Shown piece after piece: positions 13,398 through 24,983 of a stretch of 64,000 nt of DNA. Location: positions 620,001-684,000 of the forward strand of contig KE546976.1 in the NCBI GenBank assembly GCA_000442125.1, read 5' to 3'. Position 1 is the first letter of the stretch; every line of letters begins with the position of its first letter. Source of the stretch: Opeltia flavorubescens (taxonomy: Eukaryota; Ascomycota; Lecanoromycetes; Teloschistales; Teloschistaceae). Made by a program: the position numbers and the translations under genes. The notes under the pieces are model-generated. The model had not been told where the DNA came from and made no database searches. It saw only the letters and a list, made by a program, of their open reading frames with translations.

Positions 13398-13602
13398 TAT
13401 TACGGTTATACCGCCTAGATAGAAGGCTAATAAGGTAGATAGGGCTGAGTAGCTACTATAGCCCGAAGGAGGCCTTTTAAATATATTTACCTAGTTGGGT
13501 TTAGCGCCTTTTAGCGCCTATATTTATTTAGTTATAGATTCTATAAATAGATAGTTTCTTACCTTTAATATAATACTATTACCCTATACCTACTATATAA
13601 TA
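13398..13602 (+). repeat. Gypsy-II copy 1 3' LTR (205 bp)
   Basis: It starts TATTACGGTTATACCG and ends TATATAATA. It is followed by the target duplication taaaa at 13603-13607. Confidence 0.93.
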
Positions 13603-13969
13603 TAAAACCGTTATATAGTTTCGGCTAAAATATTATATCGCTATATTATACTAGTAGGAAAAAGAGCCTATATAGTTAAAAAAATTCCTTTTAATATTTA
13701 TAGCTTTTTAGATATTAATATATATATATTCTCTATATATAGCTCCGTATATATAATAGTAGAATATTAAACTATTATTTATACTTTTATACAATTTCAC
13801 TGCTATTATATTCTTTTTATATTTTTTTAGTAATATACTTTATAGTATATATCTTTTAGTATATATTCTACTAATAAATTTTAGTAATTATATAAAATTT
13901 CGTTTCTATTATTATTTTATATTTCTAATATTATTTATTACTTTATTTATACGTTTATATATAGTTTAA

Positions 13970-15650
13970 TTATAGCTTATTTTTTTTTCGTTTTTTTTTA
14001 AAGAGCCCTTTTTACTAGTATTTAATAGTTTTCTAGAATATATATAATAGAAATCCTTTATATACTCGCTAGCTTCCGATATTTCCTTAATATTAAACTA
14101 GCTATTATTTTTAAAATTATAATTAAACTATTTTACTAAATATTATATTTTTTTATAATACTATTTTTAAATTAAATATTTTTTTTATTTTATATTACTT
14201 TTTATTATTAATAAATAAAAATAATAGATTTTTTTTATTCTTTTTTTCTACTATTATATATAGTTCGAGAAAAGAAATATAAAAAATATAATAGATATAA
14301 CCTATTAATATTAGAAGTTTTAAGTGGTATAATTATAAATTTATTAGTTTTATTATTTTAAAAAACCTATAAAATTTATAATTTAGTTTTTTTAATACTT
14401 TTTTTATTTTAATATTATACTTATTTAATTATACTATATTATTAGTTATAAAAAATTTTATAGAATACTTTTAATTATAATATTTAAATTACTTTTTTAT
14501 TACTACTTTTTATTAGCTTTTAAGCTAAGTATATATATATATATATTTTTCGATATATAAACGCGTTTTAGATATATTATTATTAATATTATTAATTTAA
14601 ATATTGTTTTTTAGATTAAAATATTTATTAAAAACGGCGAAAAACGATATTATATCGATAAAAATATATTTACTATTATTATATATAAATTCCGCGAAGA
14701 ATAACTATTTATTTTAATTATTCTAATTATAGTTAATAAAATTCTTTAAAAATTACTTTAAAATTTAATTTTATTATTTAATTTACCTATCGATTTACGG
14801 ATAAAAAGCGGTATTTAAATAGTACTTAATTTTTAAATAATAATAAAAAGTAAACTAAAACTATAAAATAAAAAAAGTTTTTTAATCGAAAATTAGCGAT
14901 TTAAATATATTATAATAGCTATATATTTTATTAATAAAGGTATCCGCTAGTTTTTTTATAATTATAGTTATCTAATATAAAATATATATAGCGAGCTTTA
15001 TATAATAGTTGATTACTATAAAAGTCGAATTATATACGACGCGGAAGCGTTTATATAAAAGTAGATTAATAATAAAATCTATAATTAGATCGTTAAATAA
15101 TTTTAAAAGTCTTTTTAGCNGCTATATTTCGCTATATAGTTTATACCTTATAGGTTTTATTTAATAGTATATATTATAGATATATATATAGTATTTAATA
15201 TTCTTTATTATATTTAATTAAAAGTATTTTTAATAAATAAACTTTAATATTTTTTTATAATTAAAATAACCTATTATAAAATTATTATAATTATATTTAA
15301 AGGCTTTATATCTAATTATATTTAAAGATAAATATTATTTTCTATTATAATAGAATAATTTTTAATTTTAATACTATTTATAATTTTTATTAAATTATTT
15401 TAATATTATATAAACGTTTAATAAATTATTAAATAATTTTTTTTTAAAAATATTAAATTTTTAATCGTATTATTAAGCTTTTAAAACCTTTTTATAATAT
15501 AATAAAAAAATAATAGGGGTATATTATATATATTTTTTAAAGCCGCTTTTTTAATAATTTATTATTTTAATTATAAATTTTTAGAATTATTAAAATTATC
15601 TAAAGGAATTAACTAAATATTATTATAAGTAGTAGTATTAGATTTATAAA
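13970..15650 (-). pseudogene. Gypsy-I copy C: integrase and chromodomain relic
   Basis: Reverse complement of copy A 2540-4190. The chromodomain block lies at about 13990-14240, the integrase C-terminal block at about 14270-14440, the TPFF block near 14630-14645 and the catalytic core at about 14650-15190. Stops and the loss of CpA match RIP. One undetermined base is at 15120. Confidence 0.83.
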
Positions 15651-16349
15651 AAACCTTTAACTTTTTATATATTTTAGAATTATAAATTTTTATTAATATT
15701 TACCTCTTTTTTATTTTAAAAGATTTTTTTTTAATTATAAAAAACGGAGTCGATACTTTTATATCGCTTTTTAAAATATTTTTATCTTTTTTTTCTATTA
15801 ATATTAAAGGTATTCTTTAATTATAAAAAATATAAATAATATAATTTTATCGTGCTCTCCTATATAAATATTAAATACGCGACTTTTTATTAGAAATCTA
15901 TATTTAGAAATATTCTTTAAAAACTTATTTTTTTTATTAAAAATATTAGCCTTCGTTTTTTTATTATATAGCGTATTATTACTGCTTTTTAAATATTTTT
16001 AATAATAGTTTTAATCTTTTTAAATAACTTTTAAAAGTTTTTTTAAATATTTTTAAAGTTAATTAATAATATTTTATTATTAAAATAATTCTTTTTATTA
16101 TTTTTTAATAATTTTTTAATATTATTTAAAGTCTTTTATAAACTTTTAAATTTATTTTTATTTTATTTTATAAAAGTTTTAAATAAATAATATTAGATTT
16201 TTAAAGGATCTATAATCGATTTTATATTTTTTTTTAAATTTTTTTTAAAACTTTTTAAAGTATAGAATTAAATAGATATATTTCTAATTTAAAATATTAA
16301 AAGTAGTATAGATTTTAAACGCGTTATAATTATATATTTATAATATTAT

Positions 16350-17830
16350 ATTAATAAAATTTTATTTACCCGGCCTATATTTTAGATTTAGATCTAGTTT
16401 AGCTAGCCGTTTCTACTATCTAGCGTTTTTATAACTAAACTTTTTTTTTATAAAAAAAGTTATAAAGATTTATATAATTAATAATAATTTCTACTCTATA
16501 AAAAGATTTTTTAATATAATATCGCTACTATTTATAAATATAAATAATAGCTAGTATTTCTAAATTTCCGATATTATAATTATATTTAACCGTTATTTTC
16601 TTTTAAAATTAATAAATAATAAAATACTAGTAGATCTATATATTAATATTAAAAAATTATAAAATAATTACTAAAATAGTATATTCTAAAATATCTATTT
16701 TAATATAAATTTAAAGTATATAATCGAATTATTATAGAATAGGCGCTATTATAAAATATTTCTTTAATATTTTAAACGCGCTAATTACTTTTTTAATTAG
16801 AATAAATTTAATATTAAACTTTCTTTTATTACCGCCTTTTAATAATAATATTAGTAGTAGTACTATCTATAAGAATATTTTAATAAAACGTCGGTAAAAG
16901 TTTATAAATTCGAAAAAATACTATATATTATAATATAATTTTAGGAGGGATTAATTCTTTATATATTTAATATAGGATTTTTTTATTATAATATTATTAA
17001 AGCGAATAATAAATTTTATAAATTTTATTTTATATATATTAAATAAATACTTTTCTAATTTAATATATAAGCTATATTATAATAGTCTCGCGAGAACCTT
17101 TTATATATATATTAAATACTTAGTTTTATTTTTAAAATAGATAAATAAATTATTTATATATATTATAATAAAAAAGTCTAGAAAAGTTTTAAAAATATTA
17201 TTAATATATATTTAAAAAATTTACCGGAGTATTTAATAAATTAAATAATATAATATAAAATTTAAAGTAGTTATAATAAGTATAAAATACTATTTTTTAT
17301 TTATTATTCTTCCGGATTCTAATATAATAATAAGTATTTTAAATATTTAAGTAGATAAAAATTATTACTTTATATAGTCTATTTAAGGCTTCTAATATTA
17401 AGGGAAAAAAGTACCGGTTTTTAATAATAATCCGGTTTAGCTCTTAATAGTCGATATAAAAATAAAAACTATTATTTTTTTTTTATAAATATAATTAAAG
17501 CGCTAACTCGCGATATTAAATAATAAATAAATTCTTTTATTAAGTTTTTATTAATATAAATTTATAAGATTTTTAATTTAATAATTAAAAAATAATATAA
17601 AAGTTTAAATAATAAAATACCTATTATTTTAAAAATATAATTATTTATAAAATATTCGGGAAATTTATTAGCTTTTTAAAAATTATAAACTCTTTTTAAA
17701 TTAGTATATTTTTTAAATAAAATCGCTTTTTTAATATTATATAAAATAATTATATTATTTTTATTATATAGTTTTATATTAAAATAGTATAATTATTTAA
17801 ATCCTTTTACTTTTAATAAATATTCTAATT
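16350..17830 (-). pseudogene. Gypsy-I copy C: reverse transcriptase and RNase H relic
   Basis: Reverse complement of copy A 330-1880. The YRPGK-type RNase H end is at about 16368-16382, the YxDD region at about 17137-17165 and the KKDGS...DYRxLN block at about 17430-17500. It is as heavily mutated as copy A. Because A and C face each other they form a long inverted repeat. Confidence 0.83.
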
Positions 17831-19473
17831 TTTTAACTGAAATTAATTTAATATCTATTTCTACTAGAATAACGCTAAAATCGCGCTATATTTATTATAT
17901 ATATACCTAGTTAATATCTAAATTATATTAATATAACTATAAAAGGTTAAATATAATATTAAAAAATTTAATATTTATTTTAATATATTTATCTATTATT
18001 ATTCTAATTTCCTTTTTTAAATTAATAAAGTTAACCGGAAGTTTATATTTTTAAAAATAAATTAAATTTATACTATTTAATATTTTAACTAGCGCTTTAA
18101 TATCGCGGCTATTATATAATTTTAGCTCCTTTATATAGTATTATAATATAAAATTTAGATTTATATTATAATCGATAAATATAGCTAATTTAATTTTTTA
18201 TCCTTTTTTTTAAATAATTACGTTTATAATTAGATAAAATATTTATAATTCTATTTATTAGCGATTTAATAGTATAGAAGTAATATTTATTAGATTTTTT
18301 TTTTTTTTTTTTATTTTTATAAGGATAATCGGGTTTTTTATAGCTTTTTTTATTATATTTTTAATAAATAATTATTATTAGTATATCGCTGTTTTTATAA
18401 AATCCGCGGCTATTATTTAAGCTATATTTTTAGAAATTATACTAACCTTTATAATTTCCGTAACTAGTCGTTATTATATTTATACTAATTACTAATATAA
18501 TAATATTAAATAAATTCTATCCTGTTTAATTATTTTTATAATTTCTAAAATTTAATATTTTAGTATTTATATTATTATAATTAGTACGCGCTTAATATTA
18601 TAATTAAACCTATCTAATCTTAATTATTTAATTAATAATTCTTTAATATATTTTTAAAAGGTTAAATATTTTAAATATTTTATCGGCTATACTATTTTAA
18701 AGGGCGTTTTTTAGAATATTTATTTAAATATAATCTAGTAAAAATTCTTTTATATAATTTTTAAAATCTTTTAAATATTTAATAATTAAAAAAATATTTT
18801 ATTTATTATAGTATTTTATATTAAAGTATTATAATATTATTTTAATATTATAGATAGTTTAAAAGTTAAATTAATTTAATAAAAGTTTTAATTATTTCTT
18901 TTAAATTATTTTAAATCTAGTATTTAAATTTATTTTTTTAATTTAATTTTATATATTCGCTAAATAGCGACCGAAATAGCCTATATTAAATAAAATTTTT
19001 AAAGCTTCTATTTTATATATAATTAAATAAATTTTAAAAATATATTTATATTTATATTTAAATAATATATATTTTATATAATTTTTACTTTTATATTAAA
19101 TAGAGTTAGAGACTTTTAACTTTAATTTTTTATTTATTTTCTATTTTTTAATATATTTAAAATCGTTAATTAAGGTTTTAAAAACTTATTATCGATATAT
19201 AATAGTAAATAGCTCTAGAAATTCTAATTTCTTTTCGGCTTTTAATATTTCTAACCTTTTTTATTAATAGGCTAGAGCTCGTTCTATTTTAAAAATTTAA
19301 ATTTTTATATTTAAAATATCGCTAATAAATTTATTTATATTATTATTTTATAATATAACTATATTTATTAACAGTTATAATCTAGTTATAAATATAATAT
19401 TATTATTATTACTTTATATTATAGCTTCGCGATATAATCGAACTGCCTTTTATAAGGAATAGAGATATTAAAA
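17831..19473 (-). other. Gypsy-I copy C: gag/protease region and 5' leader
   Basis: This is the only part of the window that shows the 5' third of Gypsy-I, between the 5' LTR and RT. By position it holds gag and protease, but it is too mutated for me to recognise a capsid, zinc knuckle or D-T-G motif. A T-run lies near 18299-18312. Confidence 0.5.
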
Positions 19474-19730
19474 TATAAAAAGGATATAATAGTAGGGAAA
19501 CTATATAGAAATATAAATAATAGTCTAATATTCTACTATTATATATATAGAGCTATATATAAAGAATATATATATATTAATATCTAGAGAGCTATAAATA
19601 TTAGAAGGAATTCCCTTAATTATATAAACCTCTTTTTCTACTAGTATAATATAACGATATAACGTTTTAACCAAAGCTATACGACGGCTCTACGATATTA
19701 TAATAAGCTAAACTATTGCCAACTGTAATA
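19474..19730 (-). repeat. Gypsy-I copy C 5' LTR (257 bp)
   Basis: Reverse complement of the 257-bp LTR. Its outer (right) edge keeps CpA/TpG sites (attgccaactg), whereas its inner part is fully mutated. Confidence 0.92.
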
Positions 19731-19865
19731 AATAGTTTAATTTAAAGCGTTTATCGAGTTTATTTTAACGGCGCAAAAATTTTAAAATTTGGGTAAAAAT
19801 TGATAGCGCTACTAGCTGTAGAAGATTTACACTGGCGATTTTCATTATACGCTTACTAAAAAAGT
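19731..19865. other. Short unassigned stretch between Gypsy-I copy C and an 18-bp repeat
   Basis: This stretch is moderately mutated and keeps some CpA/TpG. A segment near 19779-19805 (aaaatttgggtaaaaattga) resembles the right end of the mariner-like element at 24216-24882, so it may be a remnant of that family. I see no gene. Confidence 0.4.
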
Positions 19866-19955
19866 TTATAGGGCTGAAATAGCTAGTAGAACTGAAAAAT
19901 CTAATAGAGCTAAAGAATTTAATATAGCTAAAAAGTCTAATAGAATTAAAAAGCG
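19866..19955 (+). repeat. 18-bp tandem repeat, five units
   Basis: Five consecutive 18-bp units start at 19866, 19884, 19902, 19920 and 19938. Typical units are tagtagaactgaaaaatc and taatatagctaaaaagtc; the differences between units are mostly G/A and C/T. Eighteen bases is six codons, so the array could once have coded a hexapeptide repeat. It lies at the 5' truncation point of Gypsy-II copy 4. Confidence 0.85.
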
Positions 19956-21435
19956 AGTATTTATAAACTTTTATTAAAAAAATAAACGATTTTTATAATA
20001 ATATTATTATAATTTTTAAAAATAAAAACTTTTAAATTTATATTAAAAAATTAAAAAAAAATTTATTTAAAATAATTAAAATTTTTATTTTTATTTTTTA
20101 AATTTATTAAAAATTTATAATAGTTTAATAAATTTATTAATATTAATAAATTTATTAATATATTTAAATAATAAAATAACGTTTTTTTATATTCAATCTA
20201 GTCTATTTTATTTAGTAGAAATTGAGAAAAAAATATTATATAACCGCTAGAAATAATAGAATCTCTACTATAATAATAATAGAGTAGACTTTTAAGTAAT
20301 AACAATTTATTATTATAGTTATAAATAATTTTAAATTATTTATTATTTATAAATATTTATTTAATTTAATTATTAAAGTTTTTTGAATAAAATTTTTAAA
20401 ATTAACTAGTTATAATACTAGTAAATCTAATAGATTTACTAGTAATTACTAAATTTTAATAGAGAACTTATATTATTAATCTATTTTCACTAGATAGTAA
20501 TAAAATATTTATAAAATTTTTAAAATTATATAAAATCTATTATAATATATATAATTTTATATATTAAAAAAAATTAAATATAAAATATTAAATATATTAG
20601 TAGTATATTCTAATCCAGATTTTTATTAATAAAACGAAATAATTATATAATATACTATTATAAATATTAAACCTATCTATAAATTTAGAAAATTAGGTAA
20701 AAATATTAAGTTATAGTATATATTTTTTAAAATATCTTTTAATAAACTAGTAGATATTATATTAATAGAATAAAATAGTATATATTATACTTTTAATAAT
20801 ATATAAATTGAAAAAAAAAATTTAAAAAACTTTAATAATATTATTATTAAAATAATAAATATAAAAATAATTTCTATTAAAAATATTTATATAATAATTA
20901 ATATCGAGTATTTTAATATTCGATTATATATATTAATTTTAAATAGAATTATAATAATTACTATTAAAATTTTTTATAAATTCCTTTAAAATAAAAAAAA
21001 TAATTAATTCAATATTTATAACGATAATAAAAATATAAAGCGCTAAAATTAAATTTTTTATAAAAGAATAAAAATAAATAATATAAAAAAATAATAATAT
21101 ATTAACTATTATAAAATAATTTTTTTTCTATAATTAAATATATTTTAGTATATTTAAACGATATATAAAAAAATTAATCGAATATATTTTCAATTATATA
21201 TTAGTACTGGAGTTTTTTTATAATTTTGTAAATATTTTTAATTAAAAATAAATCTAGTATATAAAATAATTAATATATTATTTAAAATAATTATTAATAA
21301 TTTTTAATTAATATTATTATTCCGCTATAATAGAATTAAATTAGAAATCAATAAAATTATAACTATTAATAATATAATAATAATTGGTATTTACATAAAA
21401 TCTATTAATTAAATAATTAGTAGATCTATTTTTAA

Positions 21436-21606
21436 TTAAAATAATTTGTCGGGTATCCGCTAAAAATTCGTCTAGAAAAATCTAATCTAAAATAGCTAGC
21501 AAATTACTAAAAGCCGTTAGCGTTAGCGCCAGACTAGCCTAATATAGCTAGAAAGTCGGTTCCGGATTACGATTTTGACCCTATAACCCGAGAAATCGAC
21601 CAGTCT
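21436..21606. mobile_element. hAT-like miniature element X (about 171 bp)
   Basis: It is flanked by the same 8-mer atttttaa at 21428-21435 and 21607-21614. The left end (taaaataatttgtcggg) is a plausible RIP-decayed form of the TIR tagactggttagtcggg seen in element Y; the right end is gaccagtct, its inverted counterpart. The middle contains tcggttccgga and other GGTC-rich pieces. No coding capacity. The left end has two changes that are not RIP transitions, so it is less certain than Y. Confidence 0.6.
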
Positions 21607-21624
21607 ATTTTTAATAGACTGGTC
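21598..21624. repeat. Perfect 12-bp-arm palindrome at the join of two hAT-like elements
   Basis: Arms gaccagtctatt (21598-21609) and aatagactggtc (21613-21624) are separated by ttt. It is made of the right TIR of X, the shared target 8-mer and the left TIR of Y. Confidence 0.95.
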
Positions 21625-21993
21625 AAGTCGGGTCGAATCGAATCGGGTCGAATCCGGGTCGGTACTAATTTTTAGGATCGAAACCCGACCCGATTAATTT
21701 TAGAATAGAAATATTAAATAAACTAATAATTAAATAAATAAAATAATTATAAGCGAATTTTTAATATAAAATCTATAATAAAATTTTTATAAAATTTCTA
21801 TTAAAAATTAAAAAATTTTAATATAATTAATTTATTTTATATCAAATTAGCGTTGTTTTTATAAATTATAATAATATTTACTAAATTAAATTAAAATCGG
21901 GTCGAATTTAAATATTCGGGTTCGACTCGAAACCGCTCGGGTCGGTTCCGGTTCCTAATTTTATCTAAAATACCCGGCCGACTAACCAGTCTA
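21615..21993. mobile_element. hAT-like miniature element Y (379 bp)
   Basis: Non-autonomous DNA transposon. Termini TAGACTGGTCAAGTCGGG and, inverted on the right, ...CCGACTAACCAGTCTA. The flanking 8-mers are atttttaa (21607-21614) and acttttaa (21994-22001), differing only by one C/T. The empty target in Gypsy-II copy 1 reads acttctaa. An 8-bp duplication is the hAT hallmark. Subterminal regions are rich in the repeated pentamer/hexamer GGGTCG on the left and CGACCC on the right. There is no ORF. Confidence 0.8.
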
Positions 21994-23279
21994 ACTTTTA
22001 ATAAAAAGTTTCCGGCGAGTAGATTTTAAATAATAGAATAGAATAGTATTTAAATTATAAAAACGGGTTCTACTAATTAATAGATTTTATTAGAGCTAAA
22101 TATATAATAAATAAAAAGTTTAATGAAACTTTATATACTATTACTAGAATTCCTAATTAATATAATATTATAATAGAATTTAACTTTATAATAATAAAAT
22201 ATATAGTATAAAAACTTAAAATAATATATCAATATTATAAATATAATAAAAATTTAGAATTAAATACTATTTTATATTAATATCTATATTTTAATTAAAA
22301 TAAAAAACTATTTTTAGCTATAATTACTATAATTAAACTAGTTATAAAACTAAATATTCTAATAATACTAGTATAAATTTATTTAAAACAAGTTAAACTA
22401 TTTAAAAATATATTAAAAGTTATTAAATTAAAGATTATTAAATTAGAAGTTATAGAATTATTACTATTAAACGCGCTATAATTAATTTATTTGATTATAA
22501 AAATTATATTAATAATAGGCTTTATTTTTTAAAAAAACTATTATATAACAGCGAATTTTTATTTAAAATTTAATATAAAGAATTATAGCTTTTATTAAAA
22601 TATAACTTATATACTAGACCTAATTAACCGAAAATCTCTGCTAGAAAAACTGCTATATATTATAATTAAAGAAATATTAGCTTTTATAAATATTAAAAGT
22701 ATTAATAAAAAATAAAATTATATTATTAAATTTTTAATTATCTCAAATTTTATATTTAATAAAAAGATTATAGAATTTACTATTATTATATATAAGTTTT
22801 ATTCAATAAATAATACAAACGCTAATAAATTTATTGATATTAATATTATAAAATTTTAAAATATTAATTTATTTTTATCTATAAATATAATAGTTTTTAG
22901 CTTTTATAATAATATAATAGTACTAATCGCTATTAATATTAAAAGTACTAGAATAAATATTATTATTTTTAGTATTTAATATACTATAATATTATAATTC
23001 GCTAGTAGAATTATTAAAATCGCTAATTTATATTAAAATCTATTGAATTTTTTAGCAAAATCGTAATATTATTTATAAGTCTAAAACTTTAAATATCTAA
23101 TAAAATATATATAAATTATAAATCAAATATTTAAATAAAAATATATTTAAAACAATTTTCTATTTTTTATTTAATTAATTATAAAAACTTAATTAAATAT
23201 TATTAAAAGAAAATCTGGTATATATTATTAATTTTATTTTAAAAACTATTTACTAGCTATTAAAATATTAAAGCGGAAA

Positions 23280-24215
23280 TTTAAATAATTTTTGAAAAAA
23301 CTTTAAATACTATATAGCAGCCGTTAGAATAGCTACTATAACTTTATCTATTACTATTATACTACCTATTATTATTAATTATATATTAAAAATAGTATAT
23401 TAATTAAAATTATTAATTTTTAAAATATAAATTAAATAAACTTTTTTAATTGCTTTAATTAAATATTATCTATATTTATAATAAAATACTAGAATAATAA
23501 TTAATATACTAAAATCGGAATATTTATATATTCTATTAGTAAAAAACTAAAAATAGATTTATAAATTTAGAGAAGTTTATATATATTTCGTAAAGATTTA
23601 TTATAATATAGTAATAATTAATAAATTTTTTAATAATTTATATAAATAAAGTCGGATACAATAAATTATTATAGCTATTTTATATTTATTTTTTTATTTT
23701 ATAATATAAAAAATATCAATTAGAATTTCAAAAGCTATATTATTATTAATATTTAGGTATTAGATAAAAATATAATATTAAATACCTATTTAGTTTTAAT
23801 ATAAATAGAAGTTTTAATATAAATTTATAGTATTAAAATCCTTTTTATAATAGATTTTAGTATTTTTTATTATTAATAATCGATTAATTAATAATATTAA
23901 TATTATTTTAAAAAGTTTTATATTAAAAATAAAGAATATTTTAAAAATCGATTGTAGATTAATATAATTTATTAGCTTATATATAATATATAATAAATAA
24001 AAAACTTATATTTTTTTAAATTTTTTGATAAAGCTTATATTAATAATATTATAATTTTTTTTATTTTAATAAAAAAAAATAGAAAATATTTTTACTAAAT
24101 TGTTTATATATTTAATATTATTAATTTATATATAATATTTTTTAAATTATTTATTAATTATATATTTAGACAAATATTGGATTTAAAAATTAATATTTTT
24201 AGATTTATTATAATA
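23280..24215 (+). pseudogene. Gypsy-II copy 4: reverse transcriptase relic
   Basis: It matches copy 2 at about 28420-29350. The YxDD-type block appears near 24030-24060 as AYINNIIIF, with both Asp changed to Asn, followed by the lysine-rich KKNRKYF stretch. It is interrupted at 24215 by the mariner-like element; the thumb-region sequence resumes at 24885. Confidence 0.72.
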
Positions 24216-24882
24216 CCTTAGGGGACCACGCTGGATTTTCGACAGGATATTCTCACGATGTTAGTAGCTATATTCGTGAGAACATTATATGGGAGTAATC
24301 ATCGTATATACAAGTCCATTGTACCATGTCCCCTAGAACATTTATACTAAAATTATGCAATTTTGTGCAAAAAAGCTTATTTTTAGTGCTTACTAATCTT
24401 TCTCTCTTACTAATCACTATTTTTTACACTTAATCTGACGGATTTGAACTCTCGACCTACGGCTGAAATTTTTTAAATTATTATAACTAGCTAGAAAATG
24501 ATAACTAAGCAAATCTATAAATATTTTCTAAAAGCTAGACCGCTGCACTATATACTATTTATAGAGAGTATGCTTATATAATCAAAAATATACTGCTAGC
24601 TTATTTTTTATAAGAAATAGGAGTGTTTTTATTATAACAAGCTTTTAATATCTTAAAAATATCTTATAATATAATGTTTCTAGAGCGATATAGGATTTTG
24701 TAAAAAACAGTATATTACGAGCTAGTTAACATGCTAGTAAAAAAAATATATATTCATTTTTTACCTACTGTTATTTTTAAAATTTGGTTAAAAATAACCT
24801 TTTATCAACGAGTAATTAAAAAGCTGTTTTGGAAATTTAAGCTGTTGAGATACTGTTAAAAATTGATAGAGTGCCCCTAAGG
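24216..24882. mobile_element. Mariner-like miniature element, almost free of RIP (667 bp)
   Basis: Terminal inverted repeats begin CCTTAGGGG at 24216 and end CCCCTAAGG at 24882, with weaker inverted similarity for about 40 bp more. It is flanked by TA on both sides (24214-24215, 24883-24884), the Tc1/mariner target. Copies 2 and 4 of Gypsy-II show that the flanks were contiguous before. Unlike its surroundings it keeps abundant CpA and TpG. I see no transposase; it is non-autonomous. Confidence 0.82.
24433..24552 (-). ncRNA. tRNA-like segment with Pol III box motifs inside the mariner-like element
   Basis: On the minus strand there is an A-box-like tatagtgcagcggtctag (about 24536-24553) and a B-box-like ggtcgagagttcaaatc (about 24441-24457), the spacing stretched by a hairpin (tagaaaa ... 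ttttcta). This resembles a tRNA with a long insert or a tRNA-derived SINE. The acceptor stem does not pair well, so it is unlikely to be a working tRNA. Confidence 0.35.
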
Positions 24883-24983
24883 TAAATAAGAAGCTAGAAA
24901 TAATTTTAAAATTTTTATTTCTATAAATATTTTAATAGCTAAAAAAAAATTTTAGTTTAATAAACTATTTTTAATAGTATATT

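Larger units (their letters stand above)
8580..13602 (+). mobile_element. Gypsy-II copy 1: LTR retrotransposon lacking RT and RNase H
   Basis: A 5023-bp element with two 205-bp LTRs and the 5-bp target duplication taaaa. Compared with copies 2 and 3 (7.19 kb) it lacks about 2.17 kb in the middle. The missing part holds the reverse transcriptase and RNase H; the gag-like region, protease and integrase remain. It could only have moved with enzymes supplied by full-length copies. It is RIP-mutated and dead now. It inserted into copy B's LTR, so it is younger than copy B. Confidence 0.92.
6138..13821 (+). mobile_element. Gypsy-I copy B (host of copy A; 3' LTR split by Gypsy-II copy 1)
   Basis: Only the 3' half of copy B is in the window: integrase C-terminal part, chromodomain, 3' tail and 3' LTR. 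It starts abruptly in integrase sequence directly after copy A's LTR, which fits copy A having inserted into it; the 5' half must then lie left of base 1. Its right end at 13821 is followed directly by minus-strand Gypsy-I sequence (copy C), so B in turn sits inside C. Gypsy-II copy 1 (8580-13602) interrupts its LTR. Confidence 0.85.
8537..13821 (+). repeat. Gypsy-I copy B 3' LTR, split by an insertion
   Basis: The first 43 bp of the 257-bp LTR are 8537-8579; the remaining 214 bp are 13608-13821. The gap is Gypsy-II copy 1 with its duplicated target taaaa (8575-8579 and 13603-13607). Rejoining the halves gives exactly 257 bp, the length of the other three LTR copies. Confidence 0.92.
13822..19730 (-). 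mobile_element. Gypsy-I copy C (minus strand; oldest of the left stack)
   Basis: Reverse-complement copy of the same family as A and B. On the minus strand its 5' LTR is at 19730-19474 and the pol gene runs leftward. It stops abruptly at 13822, inside the post-chromodomain tail, where copy B was inserted. Its own 3' tail and 3' LTR should therefore lie left of base 1. The bases after its LTR at the right edge are aatag (19731-19735), the expected target duplication. Confidence 0.87.
19956..23000 (+). pseudogene. Gypsy-II copy 4: gag-like and protease relic (interrupted)
   Basis: It parallels copy 1 from about 9275 to 11720, including the sub-blocks at 20200-20330 (copy 1 9500-9650) and the protease-like region near 22690-22990. 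It is split by the hAT-like elements at 21436-21993. No frame is open for more than a few dozen codons. Function is inferred only from the copy-to-copy match. Confidence 0.6.
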
